Below the pieces are notes generated by a model. That model was given only the letters and a program-made list of their open reading frames with translations. It searched no databases and had not been told where the DNA came from. The position numbers and the translations under genes are program-made. From Glycine soja (Eukaryota; Streptophyta; Magnoliopsida; Fabales; Fabaceae), in the NCBI RefSeq assembly GCF_004193775.1, contig NC_041021.1:19188632-19252631 (forward strand): 64,000 nucleotides of DNA, read 5' to 3'. Shown in pieces: positions 23,883 to 35,600 of this stretch (its first letter is position 1; each line of letters starts with the position of its first letter).

Positions 23883-24867
23883 ACTTACCAAGTGTTTCTG
23901 TTAAAATCTCAAGTTGCCTAGAAAGCAACTTATTCTGTGCCAATAAAGCATCATGTGATGATAGTTCTAACAAGCTTTACTTTGTGGGTTGATGAACTCT
24001 GTTGCACAGAATGGCATGATCGCTGGCTGACATATTCTCAATTAGCTCAGTTGCCTCTTCAGGGGTCTTCAGCTTTATTTTTCCCCCTACTGAAGCATCT
24101 AGCAATTGCTTGGTTTGTGGTCTCAACCCATCTATAAACATATTCAATTGAATTGGCTCAGAGAACCTATGGGTGGGGGTCTTTCTCAATAAGCCTCTAA
24201 ACCTCTCCAACGCTTCACTCAGGGACTGGTCACGGAACTGATGAAATGAAGAGATTGCAGCTTTCCCTTTTGCAGTCTTTGACTCTAGGAAATATTTCTT
24301 CAGAAACTTTTCAACAACTTCTTCCCAGGTTTTCAAACTGTTACCCTTAAATGAGTGGAGCCACCTTTGGGCTTCTCCTGCCAAGGAAAATGAAAATAGA
24401 CTGAGTCTAATGGCCTCATCTGGCACGCCTGCAATCTTTATAGTGTTACGGATTTCAATGAATGTCGCCAAATGTGCATAGGGGTCCTCATTTGGTAATC
24501 CTTGCAATAAGTTCCCCTGTATTAAATGAATCAAAGAATAAGGGTAGTTTACGTTGTGAGCATGCACTTCAGGATATGCAATGTTGGTAAAGAATTGCGG
24601 CACTAAACTGCTTGAATAGTGCTTAAGGGTAACTCTTTGTTGGTGTTCATCAGCCATAGAAACGGCTTCTGGTAAATAGGTCGCGGATTCCCTTGATGAT
24701 GGTGAGTCAGATGATGTAGAATCAGAAAAATGAGTTTCTTCCTCAAGAATGGACGCTACAGTCCTGTCTTGAAGTAATTTTCTTCTCCTCTTGGCTCTGT
24801 TCCTTCTTAACGTAGCTTCAATCTCCAAGTCCAGAGGAACTAAATTGCCTGTGGTAGATCTATGCAT
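23883..24867 (-). pseudogene. Athila-like gag, N-terminal part
   Basis: Minus-strand gag beginning at MHRSTTGNLVPLD (ATG at 24867; an upstream ATG at 24888 only adds seven residues). It shows the retrotransposon gag core: FSLAGEAQRWLHSF, the EKFLKKYFLESKTAKG stretch and LSEALERFRGLLRK. A TAA at 23979-23977 interrupts the frame, which otherwise continues to the SIRE insertion at 23883 and then resumes at 14839. Gag forms the particle and packages RNA. Apart from the stop and the insertion this part is well kept. Confidence 0.85.
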
Positions 24868-25002
24868 ATAAAACACTAACAGAAACATCGGTTATCCAGT
24901 TCAAGAGGAAAACAAATATGAATTGAAAGCAAATATTCACAGTTAATCAAAGAATAAAGAATAGACACCTAGGACTGAACTAACTTTCCAAATAAAAAGA
25001 AG

Positions 25003-25021
25003 TTCCCCAGCAACGGTGCCA
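25003..25021 (-). other. Primer binding site of the Athila-like element
   Basis: The minus strand reads TGGCACCGTTGCTGGGGAA just inside the LTR end, a variant of the TGGCGCCGTTGCCGGGGA type typical of Athila-like elements and thought to pair with tRNA-Asp. Confidence 0.75.
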
Positions 25022-25247
25022 AAAACTTGTTCGAACCCGGCAAGTGCACCGGATCACGCAAGTAGTATAAAACGGTAAGAATCGAGTATCGAACTCTCGG
25101 GGAACTTGTGTTACTTGGTAAAGCTATATTCAGTGAATAGGTGTCTAGTATGAAAAAATATGTGTGGACTATGAACAGGTATGTAAACTAACTATTAAAA
25201 GGAAAATCACATGAGTAATGATGTGTAAAGACAAGTAGACAACATTT

Positions 25248-26926
25248 TGTAGAAGCAAAGCTTCATGGTGAATCAAAGGTGATTCAAAGGTGTTTTGATG
25301 ATAACAATGATGATGACAAAGGTGATGACAAAAAGCTCAAAGATCAATCAAAAGAACAACTCAAGTGAATCAAGAACAATTCAAGAGTTCAAGATAAGAA
25401 TCAAGAAGAATTCAAGAACTCAAGAAGAAAGTCTAGAGACATGAATCAAGATTCAAGGTTCAAGATCTCAAGATCTCAAGATCTCAAGAATCAAGATCAA
25501 GATTCAAGACTCAAGATTCAAGAATAAAGAGAAGACTCAATCAAGATAAGTATTAAAAAGTTTTTTCAAAACTTTGAATAGCACATGAATTTTTGACAAA
25601 ACCTTTTACCAAAGAGTTTTTCCTCTCTAGTAATCGATTACCATATTGTTGTAATCGATTACCAGTAGCAAAATGAGTTTGAAAAAGTTTTCAAACTGAA
25701 TTTACAATGTTCCAATTATTTTCAAAAAGCTGTAATCGATTACAATGTTTTGGTAATTGATTACCAGTGCCCTTGAACATTGAAATTCAAATTCAAAGGT
25801 GAAGAGTCACATCCTTTCACTTAAAAGCTTTGTGTAATCGATTACACTAATTTGGTAATCGATTACCAGTGACTGTTTCTGAATAAATCAAAAGATGTAA
25901 CTCTTCAAAAGGTTTTTTGACTTTTTCAAATTGGTTTTAAGTTTTTCTAAAAGTTATAACTCTTCTAAATGGTCTTCTTGACCAGACATGAAGAGTCTAT
26001 AAAAGCAAGGCTTTGTTTTGCATTTCAAGAATCATCTTGAACACTTTCCAATCAATCTTTTACAAGCCCTAAATCTCTTTGAACTTCTTCTTCTTCTTTG
26101 TACCAAAAGCTTTCTGAAGTTTTCTGGTTTTCCAAACCTTGAAAACTTGTGCTATTCATCCTTTTCATTCTCTTCTCCCTTTGCCAAAAAGAATTCGCCA
26201 AGGACTAACCGCCTGAATTCTTTTTGTGTCTCTCTTCTCCCTTTTCCAAAAGAACGAAGGACTAACCGCCTAAATTCTTTTGTGTCTCCCTTCTCCCTTG
26301 TCAAAGAATTCAATAAGACACAGTCTGATAATTCTTTTGATTCTTCCCATTCCCTAATACAAAAGTGTTCAAAGGACTAACCGCCTGAGAATTCTTTTGT
26401 ATCCCCATTCACAAAGTATCAAAGGTTTAACAGCCTGAGATCTTTGTCTCTACACATTGGAGGGTACATCCTTTGTGGTACAAGTAGAGGGTACATCTAC
26501 TTGGGTTTGACTGAGAACAAGAAAGGGTACATCTCTTGTGGATCAGTTCTAGTGGAGGGTACATCCACTAGGTTCAAAGAGAAAAAGGAAGGGTACATCC
26601 CTTGTGGATCTTTGCTTGTAAAAGGATTTTTACAAGGTTGAAAGAAATCTCAAGGACCGCAGGTCACTTGGGGACTGGATGTAGGCACGGGTTGTTGCCG
26701 AACCAGTATAAAAACTCTTGTGTGTTTGTTTCCTTTTTCCCTACTCTTTTACTTTCCGATGTGAATTTAATTTCCGCTTTTACTTTCTGTTAAGTTTCTC
26801 TTCTACTCCTCATTCTCTTAACAATTTAGTAAAAGCCTTAGAAGAGTAATTTTTATTTGGTAAAGGTTTAAGAATAATTAATTCAACCCCCCCTTCTTAA
26901 TTATTCTAAGGCCACTCGATCCAACA
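25248..26926 (+). mobile_element. Solo copia LTR with expanded leader hairpins
   Basis: 1679 bp, TGTAGAAGC ... CCAACA, flanked by CATTT (25243-25247) and CATGT (26927-26931), a 4/5 match. No internal element sequence remains, so it is a solo LTR from recombination between two LTRs. U3 has three palindrome pairs (25631-25865) and TATAAAAG at 25998. The leader contains five hairpins with an AAGGACTAACCGCCTGA-type loop, five with a GGGTACA loop, then CTTGTAAAA/TTTTACAAG and CAAGGACC/GGTCACTTG. Confidence 0.85.
26185..26670 (+). repeat. Array of about twelve leader hairpins
   Basis: First class, loop around GGACTAACCGCC: CAAAAAGAATTC/GAATTCTTTTTG perfect over 12 (26185-26226); CAAAAGAA/TTCTTTTG perfect over 8 (26247-26282); three more with small mismatches (26302-26339, 26359-26400, 26411-26447). 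Second class, loop GGGTACA: CAAGTAGA/TCTACTTG (26481-26503) and CTAGTGGA/TCCACTAG (26549-26571) perfect over 8; three weaker (26453-26477, 26517-26539, 26582-26605). Last, CTTGTAAAA/TTTTACAAG (26615-26636) and CAAGGACC/GGTC-A-CTTG (26651-26670). Loops stay constant while stem sequences differ. Confidence 0.8.
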
Positions 26927-28122
26927 CATGTTGGTCTTCCTATTAGGTGCCTGATGTTATAAGGATATTCTCTACTTAACAATGCTCATGTGTTCTATGG
27001 TGTCTCCTGAAATGCTAAACCACGATTCCTCATGATAGTCTAGCCTAATCCTAATCAAGCATCGTCCTCAGATTCCTCTTGTTGGACTAAACTTGACCAG
27101 AACCGCATTAAGACAAACATACAAACAACTAGGTTACCGTACCCCGATCCCTCGTGATAATACAATAAACTAGCCATGTCCTCTCAAGTTCTAAGAATCA
27201 TACCAGTTTCCACTATTGAATGATCCTAACAAAGCATGCATCTACGTGATCAAGGCAAAATCACATTGAAATGACGTACTGATAGCACAGAGAACACATA
27301 AAACATCATTAAATAGATATACAGGTATTTACATCAAGTACCTACAAGGAAGAACCAATAGTGGATTTAGCTCTCCATATCTGGGAAGCTTCCTTTACAA
27401 CAAAGAGAAGAGAAAAATGAAGGATTGAAGAAATACAAGTAGTGGGGATGTCTCCTCCACCTCTAGAACCTCACAATCACTCACAGACTCATCTCATGCT
27501 CCCAGGATGGCTTCCTCTTCATGCTTAGTTCTCTGCCAGTCTTCGCATAGCAAAAGCTCTCAAAACTCTCTGGAATTTGGACCTTTCTCTCTAGAAATCT
27601 CTAAACATGCAAAAGCTTTGAGAATCGCCCAAACTCCCTCTCCATTTCTGATTTCAGGCTTAATTAGGTGGCCTTGTTGGTGTTTATGCGCTTAGCACGA
27701 ATCTGGACCGCTTAGCGCGCATTAGTGAATTTCGGCTTAGCACGTGTCTTCTTGCTCAGTGGATGGACTCAAGTGGTGTGCTTAGCAGCATGACCCCTCG
27801 CTCAGCGAACATGCACAGCTCATCCTTCTTCCAGATTCTTCGTCGCACTCAGCCAAAGGAGTGTTGCGCTCAGTGGATGGCTCACTGAGCTGGCAGATTG
27901 GCTTAGCGAGCAGATGAAAATTAGCACTTCACAAACTTTCCTAATTAACCTGAAATTGAGAGGAAATGATTATTAAATACACAAAATGGGAGTACAAAGT
28001 ATTTATTACCTATCTTTAACAAAAAGTAATCACAACACTACAAAATAACCATAAATGGAAGGAGTTAGATACAATTTTCACAGATTTCTTACACAAAAGT
28101 TAGTTGTATTCATCGACTAACA

Positions 28123-28542
28123 CTTACTGCCTAACTCACCCAGATGAGCTAGTGGCTTAGTTCAAAAACAACCTTGCTCGCCTAGGCGAGTAGCTCGCCC
28201 AGGCGAGCAGCTCCCCCAGGCGAGCTGGTTGCTTCTCCCCTAAGTTATCCAGAATGGACCCTTTTGCCCCTACCTTGAGTTCTTTTCCCGTTTCTTTCTG
28301 AAACATCGCGAAATCCTACGGATCGCGCAGTGATCATTGTTAAGCAGCTCAACTCAGCTTGAAAAAATCCTTATGTTGACCAAAATGGCCCCCATTCTGA
28401 GTATCTTGCTCATTTCTTTCCGTAACGTTGCAAAACCTTACAGATTCCGTAGTGATTGATGTTAAGCGGCTCAACTTGGCCAGCGAAAATTCGCATGTTG
28501 ACAAACAATTGTCCCCAAACGAAATTAGGGTATGATAGTGAG
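28123..28542 (-). mobile_element. Ogre-type LTR fragment
   Basis: Ends at GGGTATGATA (28542), matching the ends of LTRs A and B, with the adjacent CAAACGAAATTAG block. At 28176-28225 there are three adjacent copies of the 16-bp inverted repeat (GCTCGCCTAGGCGAGT, GCTCGCCCAGGCGAGC, GCTCCCCCAGGCGAGC) at 17-bp spacing. Cut off at 28122 by the Athila-like LTR. Confidence 0.7.
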
Positions 28543-29813
28543 TACCATCATCTTTTTTCATATTCCTTAAAGCTCGCTTTCACGAAGGACAAGGAGCACA
28601 AGGTGCTATCTGTACTATCGTTCAATTCCTCACAAACTAGAGCATACCACATAGCCTTATCTTCTAGTGTCAGACAACGGTCTTTTCAAAGAATTGATGT
28701 TGATCCCATAACGGATTTTTTAATTGAAGTTTATAAAAGGCATACCAATTGTATAAGCAAACGCTTTCCACTAGGCCAAAAGCTATAGCTGATGGTCAGG
28801 GCACAAATCTTTCTACTTAAGAGCGTAACAACCTAAGTGCCATGAGTTGACTATGACTAGACCCACCTGGACCTCTGCCACGGGACAATTGATGCCACAA
28901 CCCAACAAACAATCTCCTCCTCAATAATTTCCCCACTGGGAATTGAACTCATGACCTTGGCTTTGATACCAACTGAAATAGCAACAAATACACTAGAAGG
29001 GGGTTGAATAGTGTGTTTATCAAAGATAAAAGCTTTTGAAACTTTTAATGCAGATATAGATAGAAATGTATATGTTTGGCAAGTCATCCACTGAAGTGAA
29101 CACAAGTTTTAATAAGGATAGGATTGATCGTTGAGTGATTTAATAAAAGAGAGAGTCCTTAAAACAATTTTTCAGATAAATACTTGGTAATAAGGAAGTG
29201 ACAAAGAGTTCTAATAGAACACTTAATAAATTGTTACTAGTTCACTCAACCTGAGCTACGTCCAGTTCTCCTTTACTCAATAGTAAAGGGTCCACTAATC
29301 AAAACTTGATTACAAAGAAAGTATTTTGATCTGCCACTCCTAGCTTTACAAGTATTCTTAATACCACTTCTGGCACTTCCTTAGACTCCCTCTGAATATA
29401 AGAAACCCAAGTATTGCTTAACACTAAGCCACTCTTGGCTTTCACAAATAGTAGTTTGAATGAATACAAGTATTCAATAACACTTAAAGAGTGAATAAAC
29501 AATAAAGCTCAATTACAAGATAACTTTGCTTTGCAGAGAATGAATAAGTGAAAACTTTATATTAGTCGTCTAGTAATTTGAATAGAGTTTTGCTTCAGAT
29601 ATATTCATGCTTTCTTGTCAGTTTTTTTCTTTTAGGTAGAGACTGCCTTTTATAGACTTCACTTAAAAGATCTGTTATGGGATCAACTTTGATTCCTCGA
29701 AAAGCCCGTTATCTTACAATGGAAGATAATTCTACGTTGCATGCTCTAATTTGCAAGGAATTGAACGATAGTACAAACAACACCATGTGCTCCTTGTCCT
29801 TAGCGAAAGTGAC
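28543..29813 (-). mobile_element. Copia-like LTR fragment with an inverted repeat
   Basis: A minus-strand LTR end (TATTTCA) followed by TGGTATCAAAGC (28971-28960) looks like a tRNA-Met primer site, with the LTR running right from about 28974. Bases 28545-28760 reappear in inverted orientation at about 29640-29813, with visible but imperfect identity, and the match continues at 31124 beyond the solo Ogre LTR. No coding sequence. Whether this is two LTR pieces head to head or a foldback element is unresolved. Confidence 0.45.
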
Positions 29814-31118
29814 TGTCGCAACCTACCCTTCAGCGGTAGGGCGAGGTGAAAAGCCAAAAGTGCATCTTCCCACAAAGAAAACGCGTGGAGTCACCACCAA
29901 CATTTATTCGAGGAAAACATTAGAAAAAACCAAAAAGACGAAGGTCTACGAATTTTGAAAATAAGGGTTCGGGAGTTGTTTACGCATGGGGAAGGTATTA
30001 GCACCCCACACACCCGTCACAAGGGACAGCAGCCTTTAATTGAGTGTGCAAAACATGACCTCAAAATTATGTATTTTCCCTTTTTATATTTTTTATGTAT
30101 TTTGCCTTTTTATATTTTTTTTGAGGTCGACAAGGGTGTTGCCCTTGCTTCTATGTATCCTCAGGTGCGATGAGAAAATCAGACCTATGTAGTTCTTTAA
30201 GTCTAAAAGTTTGTGTGTTAAATTATTTTTATGTTTTTTGAAAGATTGATTTTAATTACAAACAAAAGTCGTTTAAGGCGTTGGACCTTGAAACGATGTT
30301 TTAAACTTGAAAAGCGGAGAGAGTCATTTAAGGCGATGGACCTTGAAACGAACTTTTGATTTTTGAAAAGAAGAGAGAATCGTTAAGGCGTTGGACCTTG
30401 AAACGATCTCAAGTGATTTTAATGAAGAGAAAATCAGTTATATGTTGATTTCATCTTGGTTTTATTCCTTAACTTTCAATCTCTTTAAAAAGATGATTTA
30501 TGGCATTAATGATCGGCTAAAACTTACTTTACAAAAGAAAAGCGATTACCGATGATAGGAGAATGAGATGAAGATGCACAAAAAAATAAAGAGGGCCCCT
30601 AAGGGTCCATGAATCATGTTCAAATCCTTAAAGACAAACACTAACTGGATGAAGAACGAAGAATGAACAAAGAACAATTGCGTCACAATTCGACAACAAT
30701 TTAGATTCTTTTTCTCTTCTTCCTTCTTCTTTTCTCTTCTTTCTCTCCAATCTTTCACCTCTAGACCTTAGACCCCTCCTCTCAGCCCCTCTTCACGCCT
30801 ATTTTTAGCAAAACAAGGCATTTGGGGTCATGACAGCTCGCCCAGGCAAGCTGTTACTTCATTCTGAAGCAACCTTGCTCACCCAGGCGACTTGATTACT
30901 TCACCATGAAGTTATTTGGTGGCCTGGGTGAGCCAGGGGTCAGAAAAAGCTTCCAAATGACCCTTTTGCTCTCCCTTTTGGGTATTTTCCGCATTCCATA
31001 CCGAAACGTTGCAAAACCTTTCGTATTGCGCAACAACTAGTGCCAAGCAGCCCAATTCGGCTAGCAAGAATCAAAACTTTAGCAAATGATAGTCCCTGAA
31101 TGAAATTAGGGTATGACA
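29814..31118 (-). mobile_element. Solo Ogre-type LTR
   Basis: 1305 bp, TGTCGCAACC ... GGGTATGACA, flanked by GTGAC (29809-29813) and GCGAC (31119-31123). The right flank continues the repeat arm that stops at 29813, confirming an insertion. Orientation is given by comparison with LTRs A and B. It has the 16-bp motif as GCTCGCCCAGGCAAGC (30836-30851) about 28 bp upstream of a weak TATA (CTAAAAATA, minus strand, near 30800), and a second degenerate copy at 30877. Confidence 0.8.
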
Positions 31119-31123
31119 GCGAC

Positions 31124-32552
31124 CTATAAGGAATATTCTGTGAATACCTTCTATTTTCGTCTATTCTATCATTTCCTTAAATTCAAATGTTATCAATTCA
31201 AAATAAAGAAAGGCAAAGTGAATTTGTATAAGATAGAACACATATACTTCCCTTTTCCAGTGTCACAAACTTTTTGCTCAATGTTGATCATTTCAAAAGG
31301 TGTGTGAGTAGACTAGTTGGATGCGTGGGATAACCAAAATGAAGTGTATAACACCGATTATCATAATGAGTGAACACCTTTTGGTTTTAGCACATTGGAC
31401 ATTGGATAAATAGTATACATAACAATTTCCCTTAGAGTATGGAAGATTCAAAATATTGTTAATTTAACATTTGAACATGTCCGCTTGTCCAAAATTCATT
31501 AGAACATCAATAATTTATACTTATTGTTATTCATCAAAATCCAAGATAGATGAGAAGATTGGTTGTCCAGACCTAACATATGATACAAAACCCTATAGCA
31601 AGTGACAAATCGATTCCCCCCAAACTAATTTTTCACTTGCTTTATATTTTCTTTACGTAATTAAGAAATGATGAATCAATTTCTTAACTATTTTTTATAC
31701 ACTTTTAGAAATCGATTCCCTAGGAACTGATTTCTAAACATCCTTTTTTTTAGAAGCCAATTATGAAATTAGTTTCCAAGAACCGATTTCATAATTGTTT
31801 TCTTATTTTCTTTCAATGTTTTTTTTGTTATTTCTTTAAATTTCTTTTTTTTTATTAAATTGTTTTTATATCTTTTTAATAATTATTTTTTCCTTTTTAA
31901 TTATCTATATTTATGTTTCAATTGTTTAAACTGAAAATAATTTTATTTTTGTATTATTGAAATCTTTTTTAAAAGTGTGAACACTTTGTAGCTTGAGAAC
32001 TCACTAAGTTTGTGATAACAAAATGGAAATAGAAACATCTTGCATAATGGTGGATTTATAACCATGTGTTTAGAAGGTAAAGAAAGACATTAATAAAATG
32101 AAATAAAATATTTTACATGACACAACAAGATGACAAAATATAACAATTTTTTTATATAAATTTTAGGAACATTGACACACATTCTCTTGAACACACCCCT
32201 TCATATATTTTACAGTTTTAGAATAAAAAAGATTGGACAATAGCTCACCTTAACATACACATCATGTACTATAACAATATATCCAATTTTGTTTTTTTAA
32301 AATATTGTCGATTTCTATTTCTCAGTTTAAAAGTTCTTATAGTACAATAATTAATTGATTGACCATGACTCCATGACTAGTGTAGTGTAGCCTCATTACT
32401 CGAATAAAAGATATAGAATATTTTGATACTAAAACTAAAAAAAAAAATAGTGTTTTAATTCCTTTGTATTTTCATTTTATTTGATTATTAAAATACATAT
32501 TTGAAATTTAAAAAATTGTAACCAACAAGTTTAATTGAACTAAAATATTTAA

Positions 32553-32605
<53 letters not shown>

Positions 32606-32689
32606 CAAAAATAGAACTCGGTATTTAAATTTGAAACAATACATCAAAATTTTTAAAATACAAAGAATATGACATAAATTTAACGTTGT
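31124..32689. other. AT-rich region without recognisable genes
   Basis: Low-GC sequence with no convincing ORF. It contains an AT microsatellite at about 32558-32602. The 3' part may be the flank or terminal region of the MULE to its right, but no terminal inverted repeat was found. Confidence 0.5.
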
Positions 32690-35600
32690 TGGCTTGAGCC
32701 TACACAATATGGGCAATTTTTCTTTGAATGACTTGGGATGCAACACATGGAACATTGCTTTGGTTGACCTAATCCTCGAATATCCATTTCAGTGTGGATA
32801 TGAGAGAGGAGACAAGGCAACCCTTAGAATTTCATTTCTTCTTTGGGTCGGGGCAGATTATTGGCTTGGGACATGGTAGCCAATACGCTTTGTTGCCCAA
32901 TTCCCCAAACAATCCTATGTATATGTTGGACACACTTTGGAATGTATACATAAGATGTATGTAGTTCCTGTACTCATAGTGAGCATGCTTACAAGCAACA
33001 CCAACATTAGAACAAGGCATGTGCAATTTTTGGAATTTGCCATAGTCACACCACCTTTTATCCAGCTTGACCATGAAATTTTCGGTGAGTCGAACCTCTC
33101 TTGGGTTAATTGTCTCTTGGACCAAGAATAGTGTGTTGCATTGATCGAAGTTAAGAACAATTTGAGTGTTTGCCTTTCTTTGTGCGTCTTCCATGACCTT
33201 ATTTAGTACTTGCATATAAACTTAGCTAGATGTAAGCATTGTTGTGACTTCTCTCCCTCTTTTGTTAAACAATGCATTACACCTTATATATGTTGATTTT
33301 GCTAGCACACTTACTGGCAAATTTTGTGATTTCTTTACGGAATTAATCAATTAAGCAAGATTGGTGTATGAATGTATGTATACATGATTTTGATGATGTC
33401 AAAAGAAGAATCAAACAAGAGTCATTTGCTTCAAGATTAATACAAGATTGTTTCAACAAACAAAGTCTTGATTCAAGATTTCTTCAAGATCAAGCCTTGC
33501 CTCAAAACGAAAGGTTTCAAGTCATCCAAGGCTCATGTAATCGATTACCAATACATGTAATCGATTACCAAAGGTTTGAAAGTGTGTAATCGGTTACACA
33601 TCATATGTAATCGATTACCAGAGACTGAACGTTGGGAATTCAAATTTTAAATGATGAGTCACAACTGTTCAAGAAAAATAACTGTGTAATCAATTGCACT
33701 AATGCTGTAATCGATTACCAGAGAAGATTTTCAAGGAATATCGCCAACAGTCACATCTTATCATTTGGATTTTGAATGGCCATCAAAGGCCTATATATGT
33801 GTGACTTAGGACGAAATTGGAGAGAGTTTTTCTGAACTGAAATGTCTTATCCTCTCAAAAAGATTCCATGGTCAAACACTTGCATATTCAATAAGGAATC
33901 TTGATTGATCTTCAATTGTAATATCTTTCTCTTTCAAGAGAGATTTCTTCTTCTCTTCTTCTTACTTCTGAAAAGGGACTAAGAGACCGAGGGTCTCTTG
34001 TTGTAAAGGATTCCTGAACACAAGGGAAGGGTTGTCCCTGTGTGGTTCAGACTTTGTAAAAGGAGTTTTACAAAGAGAGTGGAAAATCTCAAGTGGGTTG
34101 CTTGAGTACTGGATGTAGGCACGAAATTTTCCAAACCAGTATAAAACTATGTTTGCATTCTCTCTTCCCTTATCTCATTTATTTTGTTGCAATCAATTTT
34201 GTCTTGCATGTTTAAAGAACATTATTAAATTGATTGTTGCTTCTTCTGCATTCTAAGCCTATCCCTCTTAAGTTATTGAGGTCGCTGGTCCAATATGGTG
34301 GTCATGTTCCCTATTGTTGGCCATCATCCCATGCAAGAGTCCATTTTTCTTGTGGAATCTAGCTGAGCCAATTAATTGCTTGATCATCCTCTGCTTCCTC
34401 CCTCAAAATGTTGTAGTAGTGATTGAATGTAGGGTTTGTCCTTGCATATGCTGAGTAGTTAAGAACATACAATTTGAATACTATGAATAATACAAAATTA
34501 AGTGATATTTAATATGAAGAGAAAAAAGTTTGGCACTCACTCATATTGATAATTATTATTTTTTATGTCATTGTTCTTGAACCTCTTCATGTAATTTGGT
34601 GCAATATATTGAATGCAGAACACATGCACAAAATTTTGTGTCGTCCACCCACTATCACGTTTTAAGTAGGCACTTTTTATCGTCTCGTTCCTGTCTGAAA
34701 TCAAACATAGACCATGTTGTGGGGTGGCATGTCTTTTTAAATTTTTGAGGAAGAAGAGCCATGCTTCCACTATTTCACCCTCGATAATGGCAAAGGCTAT
34801 TGGAAGGATTTTATTGTTGCCATCTTGTGCAACTGTCACAAGGAGGGTTCCCTTGTACTTACCGTACAACCATGTTCCATCGACCTGAACCACAAACTTG
34901 CAATATTGAAACTCATTGATACATGGTCTGAAACTCCAAAAAATTTGATGGAATTTCATGAAACCCTTTACTATTTAACCTCCTTGTGGTGACATTGGTA
35001 ATGTTTCCTTTTTCATGACCATACCAAGAAGAAATTGCTGCATAGCCTGCAACAATCTTGATAAATCATGGAACAACCTTTCCCAGTTTCCATAAATGTT
35101 TTCAATGATCTTTTGCTTTGCCAATCATGCTTTCCGATATGTGGTAGTGTTTCCTTCAATGCTTTTGATGTGTGATATCATGGTTGGCACTAAAGTTGAT
35201 GGGTCATTTTCAATCAACGTGTGGATGTTTTTACTAATGAGCATATACAATAGCTTTTTATTATCTTGTAAGATTGATTGATTTAAACATGTATCGGGTT
35301 CATGGAGCTTTCTTATTTCTCACTGCTTACTTGCAAGGATGTATACTGCCCTACACCTCTAAGCTCAACTATTGTCATCACAAATGACAATTAGCTTTGT
35401 TGGTTTGATAGTTATGTGTTGTAGTTAAATCCTTTGCTCACATGATATTACTGCAAAACATGTTGTACTTCTTGTTTTGTTGGAAAATGCATCTCTTCAA
35501 AGAAAGTCTCGGTCGAATGTTGAACTTCTTTGCGATCCAATGTATGGCTATATTCAAAATCTTCAAAATTATGCATGTGTGGTGGTATGTAGTATGGTGG

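Larger units (their letters stand above)
14482..28122 (-). mobile_element. Athila-like Ty3/gypsy element, 5' part, nested host
   Basis: On the minus strand the order is 5' LTR (28122-25028), PBS (25021-25003), gag start near 24867 and gag C-terminal region (14839-14482), after which the element is cut off at Ogre A. Pol and the 3' LTR are missing. Two later insertions lie inside: a full SIRE-type element in gag (14840-23882) and a solo copia LTR in the LTR (25248-26926). The gag and PBS type fit Athila-related elements of legumes; the precise family is inferred. Confidence 0.75.
25028..28122 (-). mobile_element. 5' LTR of the Athila-like element, interrupted
   Basis: Plus-strand ends are TGTTCGAACC (25028) and CGACTAACA (28122), with TGTT/AACA terminal repeats. 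Removing the inserted solo LTR leaves about 1.41 kb. A cluster of short palindromes of the GCTTAGC / GCTCAGC type occupies 27685-27910, near a TATA-like CATAAA at 27687 (minus). The ORF at 27507-27695 lies in LTR sequence and is not taken as a gene. Confidence 0.75.

Noticed and set aside
12010..28542. Ogre A and the LTR piece at 28123-28542 as two ends of one element
   Set aside because: Flanks do not match (GACGA against GTGAG) and the chromovirus integrase does not resume at 28543.
28940..28980. tRNA-derived SINE head (TGGTATCAAAGC with TTCAATTCC)
   Set aside because: The match is better explained as a primer binding site next to an LTR end; no SINE tail seen.
33365..34295. LTR start at TG 33365
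   Set aside because: Would leave no target duplication; starting at 33367 gives a perfect TGGTG and aligns with the LTR at 37232.
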